From Semisulcospira habei (lineage: Eukaryota > Mollusca > Gastropoda > Semisulcospiridae): DNA of 64,000 nt. The stretch is from positions 137,101,952-137,165,951 of the forward strand of contig BTPG01000003.1 of assembly GCA_036245525.1 (NCBI GenBank), written 5' to 3'. Positions 19,434 through 30,105 of this stretch are shown in pieces (position 1 is the stretch's first letter; each line of letters opens with the position of its first letter). The position numbers and the translations under genes are program-made. The notes below the pieces were generated by a model, which saw only the letters and a program-made list of their open reading frames with translations, searched no databases and was not told the origin of the DNA.

Positions 19434-19873
19434 ATTGTGCATATTATATAGGTTGGCGACATGTCAGTATTCTGTTGTTTCAAATACAGTGTAGGCACGT
19501 CCTGAGAAAGTCCTGTTGCTGTCGGGACGTTGGGTAATGTACAACCAACCAACCAACCCTCCAACTACCACCACCCTAAAAAAACAACACAGAACCTTGC
19601 CCTGCAGGATTAGCTGAAGATGTGCACACACTTTTAATCCTTAGACGGAGGAGGTGGGGGTGGGTCAGAGTCATCAGCTATCCTATCTGGTCGGGACAGC
19701 GGGGCAGATTGGCTTCATTAAAGTCCTCCCATGACCTCCCTCTCTCCCGCTCCACCGACGATGGTGCGATCGTGACGAGAAATCTTTAGCGGCATTGATC
19801 TATACCTACACAGTATAAGACTTAATCCTAATGAAATCCTGACATCTGGGAATGGGGCCAGTCACTTCCGCGG
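19434..19873. other. No gene recognised
   Basis: Contains a short CCAA/CCACCA-rich stretch at about 19540-19575. No family or coding signal seen. Confidence 0.5.
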
Positions 19874-20092
19874 CGTCCAGCCCTTCACTGCCAGTGGACG
19901 CAGACTGTGTTTTTTTTGGGATCATTGTAAATTCAACGTCAAGATACCCCGCCGTCATAAGAACAATCATACACAGTGATGTCAGCAACAGGTATAGATC
20001 CTCATGTGCCCCCGCAACTGCGGGGGCACATGAGGATCTATACCTCTTGCAGTTGGGTGGAATTTAATATTTCTCGGCAGTGAATGGGTTAA
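19874..20092 (-). mobile_element. Family B MITE with covarying arms
   Basis: Opposite orientation to the copy at 9451. Left tip CCCTTCACTGCCAGTGGACG, right tip CAGTGAATGGGTTAA. Core hairpin 19985-20050 carries C-to-T and A-to-T changes matched in both arms (GGTATAGATC/GATCTATACC and CATGTGCCCC/GGGGCACATG). Confidence 0.88.
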
Positions 20093-20639
20093 TCTATGCT
20101 GTATGTACCCTGATGAAAAGAGGTCATCTCTAAATCGGCAGTACGTTTAACACTGCACGGACCTCAAAAACATTCCGTGGATTCAGCAGACTCCATTTGC
20201 GACAGGCGAGCGAGTCCTTGCAGTTGCAGGTGCTCATCAGTTGCAGGGGCTCATCAGGAAAAAAACAACTTACTACTCGCAAAGAAATGCCTAATTGTCG
20301 TCTACAGTTTGAGGTTCTTATCCGGTATTAGCCGAACAGAACGACTGCTAGTGCTACCACATGCCGCAGTGATCAGGACGGTCCAGCGAAATGGGTCCCA
20401 TTACCTAGTCCTTACTAGACAGGGCGCAGCCTACTGTCTGTACTCACTATACATGGGCTCAACCTACCGTCTTTGACCGGACTATTGTTCCTTCCAACTC
20501 TAAATGAGACAATCTTTGCCAGCTAAAAAATTTCTCATTGAAATTTTCTCAAAGAGAAATCTTCTGCGGCACGGATTCAGACTACATCTCGATCAGTCTG
20601 CACAGTTTAAGGCTGTATCCTGATGAATTTCTTCAACTG
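20093..20639. other. No gene; B fragments inside
   Basis: Short B-arm pieces (TTGCAGTTGCAGGTGCTCAT, then TTGCAGGGGCTCATC) lie at about 20219-20256. Nothing else recognised. Confidence 0.5.
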
Positions 20640-20710
20640 AGAATAGAAATAGGGCCATTTTCATGAGCCCCTGCATCCTGCAGGGGCTCATGAGAATCTA
20701 TGCCTCTTGA
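20640..20710. repeat. B2 core hairpin
   Basis: B variant with TTCTCATGAGCCCCTGC-type arms (here TTTTCATGAGCCCCTGCATC opposite GCAGGGGCTCATGAGAATCT). Naked hairpin without TTAA tips. Confidence 0.75.
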
Positions 20711-20914
20711 AGACATGAGGGCCTGGATGAGAGAGTGAGGGAACATCGAATTAGGTCAAAATGTTTTTCTCTTACATCGCTCTGACTGATGAGAACAGGG
20801 GTCAGGATAAATCAAGTAATAGACACAATTTCATCAATTTTAACCTGAATGTCATTTAAATTAATTAATGGTAATGAACCTTAAGTCAGAACCTTAACAC
20901 GAAAGTCGTTGCTT

Positions 20915-21165
20915 TTAACTCCCTCATTGACTGCCAATGAACGCAGACTGTTTGAAATGGTTTGTCAATTGAACGTAAAAGATCCTGAGCCGTCAAAAAC
21001 AAAAACAAAACAAAACAAGACAAAAAACAAAACAAAGCAAAAACAAATAAACAACAAGATTTTCAACAAGAGGCATAGATCCTCATGCAAGTGCGGGGGC
21101 TCTAGAGGATCCACACCTCTTGCAGCTGGCAGGTGTTCCATTTTTCTTGGTGGTGAAGGGGTTGA
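20915..21165 (-). mobile_element. Family B MITE with an A-rich expansion
   Basis: TTAACTCCCTCATTGACTGC at the left and GGTGAAGGGGTTGATG at the right. An AAAAC-rich run (about 20996-21058) lies beside the hairpin, whose left arm has lost the GAGCCCC segment. Confidence 0.75.
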
Positions 21166-21315
21166 TGCTGAGATGACAACAACAACGCATTTTAAACTTA
21201 AATGTCATGCATGAAGCTAGTTGTTGATAAGTGCAGAGTGTCTAAAATCCAATGAAGCTAATTAAACTGTGTGGGGAAAAAATCGATGACTTCGTGGTAG
21301 AGCTGATTTCTTTCA

Positions 21316-21406
21316 TTAACCTGTCGGCTGTCGGTAGATATTTTGCTGCAATGATTCCTGAAGGAATCATCGCGACAAAATGCCATACCGACAGCCAAAG
21401 GGTTAA
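21316..21406. mobile_element. Family C palindromic MITE
   Basis: TTAACCTGTCGGCTGTCGGT at the left, ACCGACAGCCAAAGGGTTAA at the right. The left tip has GT where the right has the complement of TT, so arms are slightly unequal. Confidence 0.85.
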
Positions 21407-21596
21407 TTTGGCGGTGTATAAATGGAGCGGATGTCATATGGCAAGGGCAATAGATTTTAATCAACCCGTCAAAAAATTATGAAATTATTGTCATAAACTA
21501 AAAGAATTAGTCACAAAAATTAATTCACAGGAACGAAAGATTCTCAGAACATCAGGTAAATAGTCACGTGATATCATTGTAAAAAAACCACACATT

Positions 21597-21801
21597 TTAA
21601 CCCATTCAGCCCTGACGCACTACAGCAGGAGGTGGGTCGACCATGATAATTCAAGGGTAGTACCAGATTAGCTTGGCGCCTGAGTTAATCTGGCACTGCC
21701 CTTGAATTATCATGGTCGATCCATCTCCTGCAACTGGTGCATAGTCGTTAGATGACGAATCCACAATTTGGGAAATACCTGCGTGGGGTTGAATGAGTTA
21801 A
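21597..21801. mobile_element. Family A MITE (subfamily a)
   Basis: TTAACCCATTCAGCCCTGAC at the left and GGGTTGAATGAGTTAA at the right. The loop reads GGCGCCTGAGTTAATCTGG, so the inner right CCAAGC part is deleted. Confidence 0.88.
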
Positions 21802-21883
21802 CATTTCAGTGTTCTTCGCCTTTATCGGCGGTCCATCCTTGCACCCGGTGTTGCCGGGGAAAAAAAATTGATCGACGCTAGCC

Positions 21884-22095
21884 CGTTTACTGTACTGCTA
21901 GCTGACGCAGATTGTGCCTCTGAAATCTTTTCAGGTCAGCGCCACAGAACCCCATGTGTCCAAGGAACTTGGATACACGACTGTTTCAGCAAGAGGCCTG
22001 GATCCTCACGAACCCCCGCAACCTCGGTGGCTCATGAGGATCTATGTCTCTCGCAGCTGGATCATGCTCACCTTTTTCGGCAGTGACGAAGTTAA
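21884..22095 (-). mobile_element. Family B MITE, decayed
   Basis: Left CGTTTACTGTACTGCTAGC, right CGGCAGTGACGAAGTTAA. Hairpin arms 21985-22055 have several unmatched changes. Confidence 0.75.
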
Positions 22096-22193
22096 ACTAC
22101 ATAAGCAAAGAACTTTATGTCGTCCAGAAAATGACGGAGATACAAAAAGCAAACATCCGATGCATTTTAACCCTTTGGAAATCTTTGCTGATA

Positions 22194-22274
22194 TTAACTC
22201 ATTCGAGACGTGCCGCCTCCGGATACGCGGCGTATGCCGCGTATCCGGAGGCGACACGTCTCAAATGAGTCAAC
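22194..22274. mobile_element. Family E palindromic MITE
   Basis: TTAACTCATTCGAGACGTG and CCTCCGGATACGCGGC arms meet at GTAT; the right side ends CACGTCTCAAATGAGTCAAC. The arms are almost perfect over about 35 bp. Confidence 0.85.
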
Positions 22275-22318
22275 GCAAGAGATGGCCAATAGTCCATGCA
22301 GCATGGTCGCACAGAGGA

Positions 22319-22429
22319 GTCAGCAAAAGGCATAGATCAACATAGAGCCCAGCAGTTGCCTCGTGTGGATCTACGCCTCTTGCATGTGGTGTGGGTGTGG
22401 TGTGGTGTGTTCCGGCAGTGAAAGAGTAA
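22319..22429 (-). mobile_element. Family B MITE, right half
   Basis: Hairpin AGGCATAGATCAACAT facing GTGTGGATCTACGCCTC, then a GTGTGGT-rich spacer and CCGGCAGTGAAAGAGTAAA. Left tip lost. Confidence 0.65.
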
Positions 22430-23241
22430 AATGATCTATATATGTGTAGTGGTCGGTGATAGTGGACCTTACGACCATTCCGCATAACATAAAAAATCCA
22501 AAAATCGATTTGAAGAAAAAACTATATGAAAGAAGAGTGACCCAAATTCCACTGTCCCGAGTATCATTTAGTCATTTTCACACATTTGAAGGGAAAGGTG
22601 GAAAAAGAGTGACCCACATTCTACTGTCCCCGTATTATTTAGGCATTTTCACACAACCCCCCTCCCGCCACCACCACATCCTCAAACACCACCATCTCCA
22701 CCACCATTCTTTTAAGCCTATCTTCTTCTCCTGTGTAAAATGGGTCGATGAGTTAACGATCAAGCAAACAGGATTGATGTTGAACGTAAACACAGCAAAC
22801 TGGAGTCGGGCCCATCTTTCTCATTATTAAACCGAACGACCAACTGCGTACCAGAAACACAGATGTAAATGTGGTTAATCAATTCTCAAAAAGAGACAAA
22901 AGCGTTCTGGTTCATTATTAAACACAATGACTGTCACTGCATAAGAAATGTCGATGTAAATGAGATGATTTTTTTTCAGTAAAAAGGAAATAGAACTCTG
23001 TGCATTTAACTCTGTACATCAAAGAAACACATGGCTCATGACACTCTGTACCGCGCGAGACAAAGCCCAAGAACTGATACTTTGTCTATGAACTACATAT
23101 AACTGAATGTGGTTGGCCTTTTAACATGAGGTTCTATGTCTCTTGCAGATGGACCGAGTTCTCTCCCCTTGCTCTCTTCTTCCTTCCCTTAGGGCACGAG
23201 CTGAGATTGTCTTGTGCCTGTGTGTCTCCTGCTTCCTTGTT
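22430..23241. other. No gene; short tandem duplication and repeat pieces
   Basis: A 71-bp tandem pair sits at about 22536-22660 (AGAGTGACCCAAATTCCACT and AGAGTGACCCACATTCTACT). A half D arm is at about 22447-22473 and a B arm (ATGAGGTTCTATGTCTCTTG) at 23125-23144. CCACCA-rich tract at 22665-22705. No gene seen. Confidence 0.55.
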
Positions 23242-23456
23242 TTAACCCGTTCAGTGCCCGGTGACGGAACATGTGTTTCTGCAGTCTTCGTCAATTCAAC
23301 ATCATCAAGCCCTAGCTGTCCTAGGAACTTACAGTCAAAGTGGTGCCAGCAAGAGGAATAGATCCTCATGAGCCCCCGCAACCGCGGGGGCTCATGAGGA
23401 TCTATACCTCTTGCAGCTGTGTGTGTTCAGATGGTCTCGGCACTGAACGGGGTTAA
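23242..23456 (-). mobile_element. Family B MITE, full length TTAA to TTAA
   Basis: TTAACCCGTTCAGTGCCCGG at the left and GGCACTGAACGGGGTTAA at the right: both tips share the variant TTCAGTGCC, so the two ends have changed together. Core hairpin 23348-23416. Confidence 0.9.
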
Positions 23457-23678
23457 CGCTTCGTTCTTTTTATCGCTTCTGAAGTTCGGATGTAAATGCC
23501 GCTCCAGAAATGCTCATTCACGCGCATTTGATGCCAGGCATAAAACATGTCTGCAGAAAAGTGTAAATGTTGGCTGCACATTCGCAGAAAAGCTGCGATT
23601 AGATACACGCTAGAAATGGTCTCTCGCACTGCTGATCCTTGAGTCGATGAACTACTCCCAAAAAGACAGATGAGCGGA

Positions 23679-23753
23679 ATGTGCCAGTGCATTTTTCTGT
23701 AATTCTGGATCACATGGCTCTCAGCTGTAAGGTCCAAAATTACAGATCAGCAA
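23679..23753. repeat. Family D hairpin
   Basis: TTTCTGTAATTCTGGATCAC opposite GGTCCAAAATTACAGATCAG. The TGTAATT variant is shared by both arms. Confidence 0.7.
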
Positions 23754-23825
23754 ATTATGATACTGATGTCGCACGACGTTCACAAACCATGAGCTATCAT
23801 AGTCGATATTTTCTTAACGGTAGTC

Positions 23826-23917
23826 TTAATCCTTTGCATGTCGGTAGCGGTTTTTGTCGCGATGATTCCTGAAGGAATCATCGCGACAAAAACGGCTACC
23901 TGAAATGCAAAGAGTAA
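23826..23917. mobile_element. Family C MITE
   Basis: TTAATCCTTTGCATGTCGGT faces CTACCTGAAATGCAAAGAGT. Inner arms TTTTTGTCGCGATGATTCC and GGAATCATCGCGACAAAAA are perfect. Confidence 0.85.
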
Positions 23918-24065
23918 TAGGCCAACTCCAAATTTAAAACCAAAAATCGTCCGTACGGCTCAGTGTGTTGAACATAAGTCCACTAGCCTTATTATGTAAT
24001 TAAAAGGGCCTGCTCCAGGCATGACAGGGTTGGTAGTCCAGCATTATCGTAAAACATACTAAATA

Positions 24066-25612
24066 TACTGATCAACAAAAGAACCGCGAAGTAGCCCCTT
24101 CAAATCACATCGAAGCCAACATTTGAAAGTCAATTTCGGACAAACCATACAACGGATGTTATCGACATTTTAGGAATGAAATCATGGACACCAGCGTAAT
24201 CAGTGGGGAAGTTTATACTGTATTTGGAGCAAGCATGGCACAGCACAAAGTCAATATGGCGTGTGACCCCCATTGGCGTTGATGACGGCTTGGCAGCGTC
24301 GGCGCATAGAGTGCATCAGGCGGTTGACAGCTGCCCTGGGGATGTTGTTCCAGGCCCGGACAATGGTACTCTCTAGTTCTGCGGCTGTCGTTGGTCTGGG
24401 GCGTACAGCGTTGTCCACCCGTTGCAGCTGGTCCCAGAGATGTTCGATGGGACTGAATTCTGGGCTGAGGGTAGGCCAGGGCATGACTGGGATGTTGTGC
24501 TGCTGCAAGAAGTTCTGGGTGATACGTGCAGTGTGTGTACGCGCATTATCTTGCTGCAAGATGAAGTTTCTGCGTCCCTGAGAAAATGGCAGGACATATG
24601 GGTGTAGTACTTGGTCAATGTAGCGCTGAGCTGTGGTGCCATTTCCGCAACCTGGTACGAGCCCACGGAAGAACACAGGTCCTACTCTCTGGTGCAGGGT
24701 AATCCCACCCCAAATCATCACGCACGCTTGGCCCGCCCCAGTAATTGTTCTCCAGCACACAGCCATCAGCATAGCGTTCACCCCTTCTCCACCACACTCG
24801 TATGCTCCCATTTGCATGGCTGATGCAGTAGCGGCTCTCATCCGTGAACAGGACGTTCTGCCACTGTCGCCAGGTCCAGTCGACATGAGCCTGTGACCAT
24901 TGTAGGCGTGCACGGCGATGACGGTCAGTAAGAACAGGTCCACGGGCTGGACGGCGGTTGTACAGATTATGCTTCTCTAGCCGTCATCGCACTGTCTGAC
25001 CACTAATGGGTGCTTGGTGGTTGCCGGTAACTTCTCTTGCTGTTTCCTCGGTCGGCTGAAAGCGATTTCGCACGTGAGCCAGGACAATCTGGCGGTCTTG
25101 CAGTGGAGTTGTCACACGTGGTCGTCCGCTTCGGGGAGCGTCAACAGAAGACCCGTTGACATGATAGCGTTGCTGCAGCCTGTAAATGGTCGAAATGTGA
25201 CATCTAAAGGCCACTGCCACAGCTTGTCGATTTTCCCCGGCTTCCAAACGCCCACGAACTCGTTCTCTTTGGGGAGCACTAAGTCTTGGCATGGTTGATG
25301 TGGCAACGGCAAAAGTGACAGAAGGCGTAAAATTACTGATTTTTTATTACCTTGCATTGCTAAACACAGTTCATGACCCAACATCACTCTGCAGTGCACG
25401 CACGTGCGTTGAAAGCATACGCCGTGCGTCCGCTAACCAATACGGGTGCCTCGTGCACAGGGAGGGTAACACGGTTAGTACAGTACAGTGACTGCATGCT
25501 TACATGTTGTTGTTCGTACACTGGCTATCAATACTAGTGTAACTTGTATTTTCGTGGATTTATCATACAAATACAACATACACTCGAATTTCGCGTTTCT
25601 TTTGTTGATCTA
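24066..25612 (-). mobile_element. Tc1-like DNA transposon, inactivated
   Basis: Terminal inverted repeats at 24070-24090 (GATCAACAAAAGAACCGCGA and one more base) and 25590-25610 match at 20 of 21 positions. TA lies next to both ends. Length about 1.55 kb is normal for the family. It holds one transposase gene on the minus strand, broken by a stop and a frameshift. Confidence 0.9.
24251..25292 (-). pseudogene. Tc1-like DD34E transposase, disrupted
   Basis: Starts at 25292 with MPRLSAPQRERVRGRLEAGE and a paired-type helix-turn-helix DNA-binding region (STIYRLQQRYHVNGSSVDAP, GRPRVTT). A stop at 24986-24984 follows ISGQTVR. The same frame then continues as RPARGPVLTDRHRRARLQWS and NVLFTDESRY (first Asp). 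A frameshift near 24725-24740 moves the reading to the frame of VMIWGGITLHQRVGPVFFRG, FILQQDNARTHTARITQNFL (second Asp) and SPEFSPIEHLWDQL (Glu). Spacing between the second Asp and the Glu is 34 residues, as in Tc1. It ends at 24251 after INANGGHTPY. The 230-residue frame that opens at 24943 begins out of register, so its first ~75 residues are not transposase. Confidence 0.9.
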
Positions 25613-25891
25613 ACTTGATCAGAATACTTTGTTTTACGATAATGCTGGACAAAACGGCTGACATTTCTTGTGAAGTCTGAGTGTCGTAAAATAAAAGACC
25701 TTTTTGCTCTTCTTTTATTTAATACGCTGGAGAGTTCCACGGACATAAGCGGCAGCAGCAAACCTCAATTACGTGTGTCCACTCAAATGGACTGTACAAG
25801 GAAGGGTCGATAAGTTTTAGCTCAGGCAAAACTACATTGAGCAACCGTCGATAAATGGTATCAATCCAAACCCGCCTTGGAGAAAGTCGCT

Positions 25892-25972
25892 TTAACTCAG
25901 TCGAGACATGCCTCACACGGATACGCGACAGTTTGCCGCGTATCCGTACGAGCCAAGTCTCCAATGAGTTAA
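25892..25972. mobile_element. Family E palindromic MITE
   Basis: TTAACTCAGTCGAGACATGC at the left and AGTCTCCAATGAGTTAA at the right, with inner ACGGATACGCG and CGCGTATCCGT arms. TTAA at both ends is intact. Confidence 0.85.
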
Positions 25973-26187
25973 CACATTTGCGCGACGGAAAGCCATTCCT
26001 CGAGGGTCACACGTGAACCTATTGTTTCCTGAGTACGACAGGGTGTACTGGGACAACATCGTGCATCTGTGTGAAAATCAATGGGTGTATTTACCAATGT
26101 GGGTCATAAAGTTAACAGCGCGCACAATGTCAAAGACTACATGCTTCGATCAGCGTAATAGGACTCCTCCCGCCAACCTTATGGTAA

Positions 26188-26279
26188 TTAACCCTTTGGG
26201 TGTCGACAGCGCATTTTGTTGCGATGCTTCCTGCAGGAATCATCGCGACAAAACGCGCTGTCGACAGTCAAAAGGTTCA
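26188..26279. mobile_element. Family C MITE
   Basis: TTAACCCTTTGGGTGTCGAC facing GTCGACAGTCAAAAGGTTCA. Both arms share the variant GTGTCGACAGCGC (elsewhere CTGTCGGTAG). Confidence 0.85.
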
Positions 26280-26457
26280 TTGTTAATGTTTCGCGTCCAT
26301 GCTCTTTCGCAGGCTTCAATGTCATATTATCCGAGAAGCAATGCATACCTATTGCGGGAGACAGAATCGCCTCACCGTGATAGCGCTTTGTCCGATAGGC
26401 GCCGAGCCTATCTGCGAAATGGTTCTGGTCAATTGAACTTCCACAGTTGAAAGTGAA

Positions 26458-26671
26458 TTAACCCATTCAGCCCTGACGCACTACAGCAGGAGATGGGTCG
26501 ACCATGATAATTCAAGGGTAGTGCCAGATTAGCTTGGCGCCTGTCGGCGCCAAGCTAATCTGGCACTACCCTTGAATTATCATGGTCGATCCATCTCCTG
26601 CAACAGGTGCTTAGTCGTTAGATGACGCCTCAAAAATTTGGGAAATACGTGCGTCGGGCTGAATGAGTTAA
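26458..26671. mobile_element. Family A MITE (subfamily a), near consensus
   Basis: TTAACCCATTCAGCCCTGAC to GGGCTGAATGAGTTAA. Inner arms of about 45 bp meet at GGCGCCTGTCGGCGCC. Good reference copy for subfamily a. Confidence 0.92.
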
Positions 26672-27269
26672 AAAAATCGCGAACTAACTCTAAACTAACT
26701 GTAAACATAGACACATTGATGGTAAAGCCATCATACTGCGTCACGCTTTTGTAACGTTTCTCTTGGGAAATGTAACACAGATAAGAGCCAGATTTCACAC
26801 CAGTAAAACCAACAAGGTGACACTGAGTGAATCATTGTTATAGAAGACTGAAACCACTCTCTCTGTGAACTTCTGTGTAGTTTGATGTCGACAGTGGAAA
26901 ATTGCCTGATTCTGCTTAGATGGCTAAGTCCTGCAAAGATCCAGTTGCACGAGGACAGGGACAGTTATCTATAGAACTTTCCAGTCACAATATCGAATGA
27001 ACAAGCAAGCCAGCAAACAAACAAAATCTGTGGCTACAACCTCAAGCAAGTTAATGTCATGCACGTGGCGTCCTCGTGTAATACACACAGCGCTAACTTG
27101 ACATTGAAACCAAATGGGCACAACGTCACATTACAATGCATGTCGCTAGTGTTCGCACGCGACCTCGTGACAATCTGTTCTGAAGCGGTTGCTCCTTTGA
27201 TTTTTTCCCTTTTTTCTGACGAAATCTTGCACGAGTAGCCCAACATGAAATTGTCATAACCGCCTTGTT

Positions 27270-27270
<1 letters not shown>
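26672..27270. other. No gene recognised
   Basis: About 600 bp with no repeat family or coding signal that I recognise. Confidence 0.5.

Positions 27271-27336
<66 letters not shown>
27271..27336. repeat. (CA)n microsatellite
   Basis: Uninterrupted CA to 27336, then interrupted CA/AAACAC to about 27365. The Thr/His and Val/Cys frames here are artefacts. Confidence 0.97.
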
Positions 27337-27340
<4 letters not shown>

Positions 27341-27350
<10 letters not shown>

Positions 27351-27714
27351 AACACACACCAACACCAAAGAAAAACAAAAACACAAAAAAAGCACGGATC
27401 GCATTCTGAGCAAATGTAAACACGGTTTTCGTTTTCATGCCAAACACAAAATCATTAATAAAAGGTTGCATGCAAACACCATCGATGGTGAATTATACAT
27501 CACTGACAGTGTTCGTCTCACACAGTTCATCCCCCAGCAAGGGAGCCAGCATGTCGATTCACCAAGGTGAGCGAAGGGTCACGGTCACCGGTCAATACTG
27601 ACATAAGTAAATCAAATTAATGCGAAATCTCTGACACTGTGATTCACAATTTCACAGCTGACGATGAATCATTTGTCCACCTGAAGATGTAGATGGAGTT
27701 ACTGAATCTCTTAC
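27341..27714. other. No gene recognised
   Basis: A-rich start and then unassigned sequence. Confidence 0.5.
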
Positions 27715-27783
27715 AGCAAGAGACGTACATTTTCATGAGCCCCTGCGACGGCCACGGCTCATGAGAATCTATCCCTCTTGCAG
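27715..27783. repeat. B2 core hairpin
   Basis: GCAAGAGACGTACATTTTCA opposite TGAGAATCTATCCCTCTTGC with a GCGACGGCC loop. Followed by a GGGTGGGT tract at 27861-27877. Confidence 0.7.
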
Positions 27784-27944
27784 ACGGAAGGAAAGCAGCT
27801 CGGGCACTGCTTACATACTTATTCTTTTGATGGACCTTTCCCACCCATACTTCAATATAAGGTGGGTGGGTGGGTGGCAGTCCCTACAGCTTTAGAGCTG
27901 TAATCTATGTTTACAGCAGCTAATGAAAGGAAGCTCCTAGTAAG

Positions 27945-28020
27945 CAAACGATCATCGGGCAGCCATGCGCAGGCCGACTAAGGCCGACGCTCGGCCCGAG
28001 GACCGCTTGCTTCCGACGCC
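27945..28020. repeat. Family O fragment
   Basis: GATCATCGGGCAGCC then GGCCGACTAAGGCCGACG and CTCGGCCCGAGGACCGC, matching the GC-rich family at 12325 and 44335. Confidence 0.5.
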
Positions 28021-28132
28021 TGTGAAGACTAAATGAAAGCGCGAGAAATACATCCCTGAGTAATCCGGCATTTACTGTACAGCCACAGGTAATAGCCACA
28101 TTGCCTGAGAGTCAGGGGCGAACGACGACCGC

Positions 28133-28276
28133 TTAACCCCTTGGCAGCTACAACTGTCAGTTGCATGAGTGAGCTTAGTCCTGCGCAAGCCACTAAGCAA
28201 GGTGTCCCGCTGTAGCGGAGCACCTTGTTTAGTGGCTGGCGCAGGACAAAGCTCACTCATGCAACTGGCTCCTAAC
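28133..28276. mobile_element. Palindromic TTAA-type element N
   Basis: TTAACCCCTTGGCAGC at the left. Arms of about 50 bp (AGTTGCATGAGTGAGCTTAG to AAGCAAGGTG, and CACCTTG to CTCATGCAACT) meet at CCGCTGTAGCGG. The right end has decayed to GGCTCCTAACGA. Only copy in this window. Confidence 0.75.
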
Positions 28277-28310
28277 GACACCCCGCCGTGAGATGGCATT
28301 AGTCTCCTGC

Positions 28311-28412
28311 CAACTGATAAACTGACGATACCGCTCGCGAAAAAGACGTGTAACTACGTGTCTGTTCCACCGAACGCTATATTCAGCAGCAATGCATGCA
28401 GTCAAGGGGTCA
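28311..28412. mobile_element. Palindromic element M, copy 1
   Basis: AACTGACGATACCGCTCGCG, then AAAAGACGTGTAACTACGTG, ending GCAGTCAAGGGGTCAA. Matches copy 2 at 47203-47306. A SINE-tail scrap (CCCGCCGTGAGATGGCATTA) precedes it at 28282. Confidence 0.65.
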
Positions 28413-28995
28413 AGTTGTTGGAGGTCTAATTTGTCATAAAGCATTCTTCTGTTATTATAACGCGTGTGGCGGTCTGTGCCGGCCGGACCTTCAAATCATA
28501 ACAGACGTCGTGACGTTCAAATCATAACAGACAATCCGGCACAAGCGGCACGCACTCACGTTTTAGCGGGAGGCCGAGCTGAGCTTTGGAAAAGCCAGTG
28601 TTAAACAAACAAACAACAAAAAAGCGTGAAAGACAGTTCAGTCGTGCCAAGTTACAGAATCCAGATTGGCTTCCTAGCAAAACAGGGTGTATGACCATCA
28701 AAACATAATGGACAGAATCTAGGACAGGAAAAGAAACACTGCCTCGAAGCGCATTTTCGCAAGGTGGCAAAAAATCAGCCTACTCTCTCATGATCAGTAT
28801 CTGTCTGTGATCGGATCCGTGGATATTTATTGCTGGTCGATGAACATGTTTAATCGCAAATAGCATCGCGTTTAGCGAAACAAATCCCCTGCAGCGAAAC
28901 TGCACGCATCCCATTTCATCTTTCTCTCTCTCTATCTCCCTCTGTTTGTTTGACCAAGCATTTCTTCATAACGTGAACCTAAGGGAATCATATTG
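28413..28995. other. No gene; short direct duplication
   Basis: TTCAAATCATAACAGAC occurs twice at about 28489-28532 between GGCCGGAC and AATCCGGCAC. Nothing else recognised. Confidence 0.5.
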
Positions 28996-29060
28996 TACTG
29001 GTCTGTCATTTTGAAACTTGCGGCTTTAAGTCGTAATATCCAAAATTACAGCCCAGCACA
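28996..29060. repeat. Family D hairpin
   Basis: TACTGGTCTGTCATTTTGAA opposite ATCCAAAATTACAGCCCAGC. Arms moderately decayed. Confidence 0.65.
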
Positions 29061-29560
29061 AATATTGCAAAAATTCTTTAGAAAATGACGTAAATATTGT
29101 GGACTGAAAAACCACCCACTCATATTTTAAAAAAAAATGGAATCGGAAGGGAAGAGGAAAAGAAAAGAAAGAAAGACAAAAAGAAAAGACAGACAGCAGC
29201 GTGCAGACAGACAGAAAGACCGAGAAAACAAAAGAAAAGAATCCATTTATCCATCCATCCATCCATCCAACCAACCAACCAACCAAACAACAAACCAACC
29301 GACAAACTAACCAGCAAACCTACGCCTCAGACGCAGGCCGTTGAAAAAGACCAGCTACGACGGAGGAGCCAGGTGGATTCTGTAACCATGTTATCATCGA
29401 GTGTTGCTCGGCGCGTGTTGCCTGAGATGCGTGTGTATCACGTCTGGCCAGGTATCAAACACAACAAACAGACAGAGAAGAACATTAATTTTCCCTGCAG
29501 GAAGCGAGACACCATCTGTGCCGTCTTCTCCATACATGTGGCTTGTGTGTGTTCTGTTCA
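29061..29560. other. No gene; purine-rich and CATC/CCAA simple repeats
   Basis: GGAA/AAAG-rich tract at 29140-29240, then (CATC)n and (CAAC)n at 29248-29292. The open frames here follow the simple repeats. Confidence 0.6.
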
Positions 29561-29760
29561 TTAACCCCATGCCTGTCGAGAAAAAATCAACACTGACGAT
29601 CCAGCTGCAAGAGGCATAGATTCTTGCGAGTCCCCGCAGTTGCGGGGGCTCATAAGGATCTATGCCTCTTGCTCACACTCTTTGAGTCTATGTTTTGGAA
29701 CGGCTGAGGCTGCTTTTGGACGTTGGATCTCTTCGCTTTGACAAGAAATGGGCTCATATT
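29561..29760 (+). mobile_element. Family B MITE, 5' part
   Basis: TTAACCCCATGCCTGTCGAG, core hairpin at 29607-29673 with GCGAGTCCCCGC on the left, then a TATGTTTTGGAACGGCTGAG body. It gives way to the next B copy without a right TTAA tip. Confidence 0.75.
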
Positions 29761-29976
29761 GTAACCCTTTCCGTGCCAGGGAAATGAAAACACCACCTAA
29801 CTGCAAGAAGTAAAGAACCCCCTGAGGCTGCTCATGATGTTCTTTGTCTCTACCTGGCTCTATTTACATCCATATTCCTTGGATGGACTGAGTTATCGTT
29901 TTTTTGACTGGTCTTTGGATTCGCCATGGTTTCACAAACCTAATACTAGCCACGTCCGCTGGCAGTTAAGGGGTTA
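29761..29976 (+). mobile_element. Family B MITE, full length
   Basis: GTAACCCTTTCCGTGCCAGG at the left, strongly decayed hairpin (29804-29858, with a GTAAAGAAC/GTTCTTTGT pairing), and CGTCCGCTGGCAGTTAAGG to GGTTAA at the right. Two B copies therefore lie head to tail. Confidence 0.75.
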
Positions 29977-30024
29977 ACTTATTCACACTTCAAGCCGTCT
30001 ACGAGAATGAAGAATATGTGTCAG

Positions 30025-30105
30025 CAGTCGGAGATGGGAGATGCAGCGACAACGATAGTTCAAAGGTAGTACTTGCACCAGTTTAGACTGGTGCTTTTAT
30101 TTCTA
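30025..30105. repeat. Possible family A remnant
   Basis: GGAGATGGGAGATGCAGCGA then ACGATAGTTCAAAGGTAGT, followed by a new short hairpin GCACCAGTTTAGACTGGTGC where the A loop would be. Confidence 0.4.

Noticed and set aside
24251..24943. 230-residue transposase frame as an intact gene
   Set aside because: The first ~75 residues are out of register with the transposase; the true protein starts at 25292 and is broken by a stop and a frameshift.
27126..27570. Cys/Val-rich and Thr/His-rich frames over CA/GT arrays
   Set aside because: Simple-sequence translation; the same holds at 708-1064, 1751-2068, 12458-12743, 38332-38767, 50371-50710 and 53623-53847.
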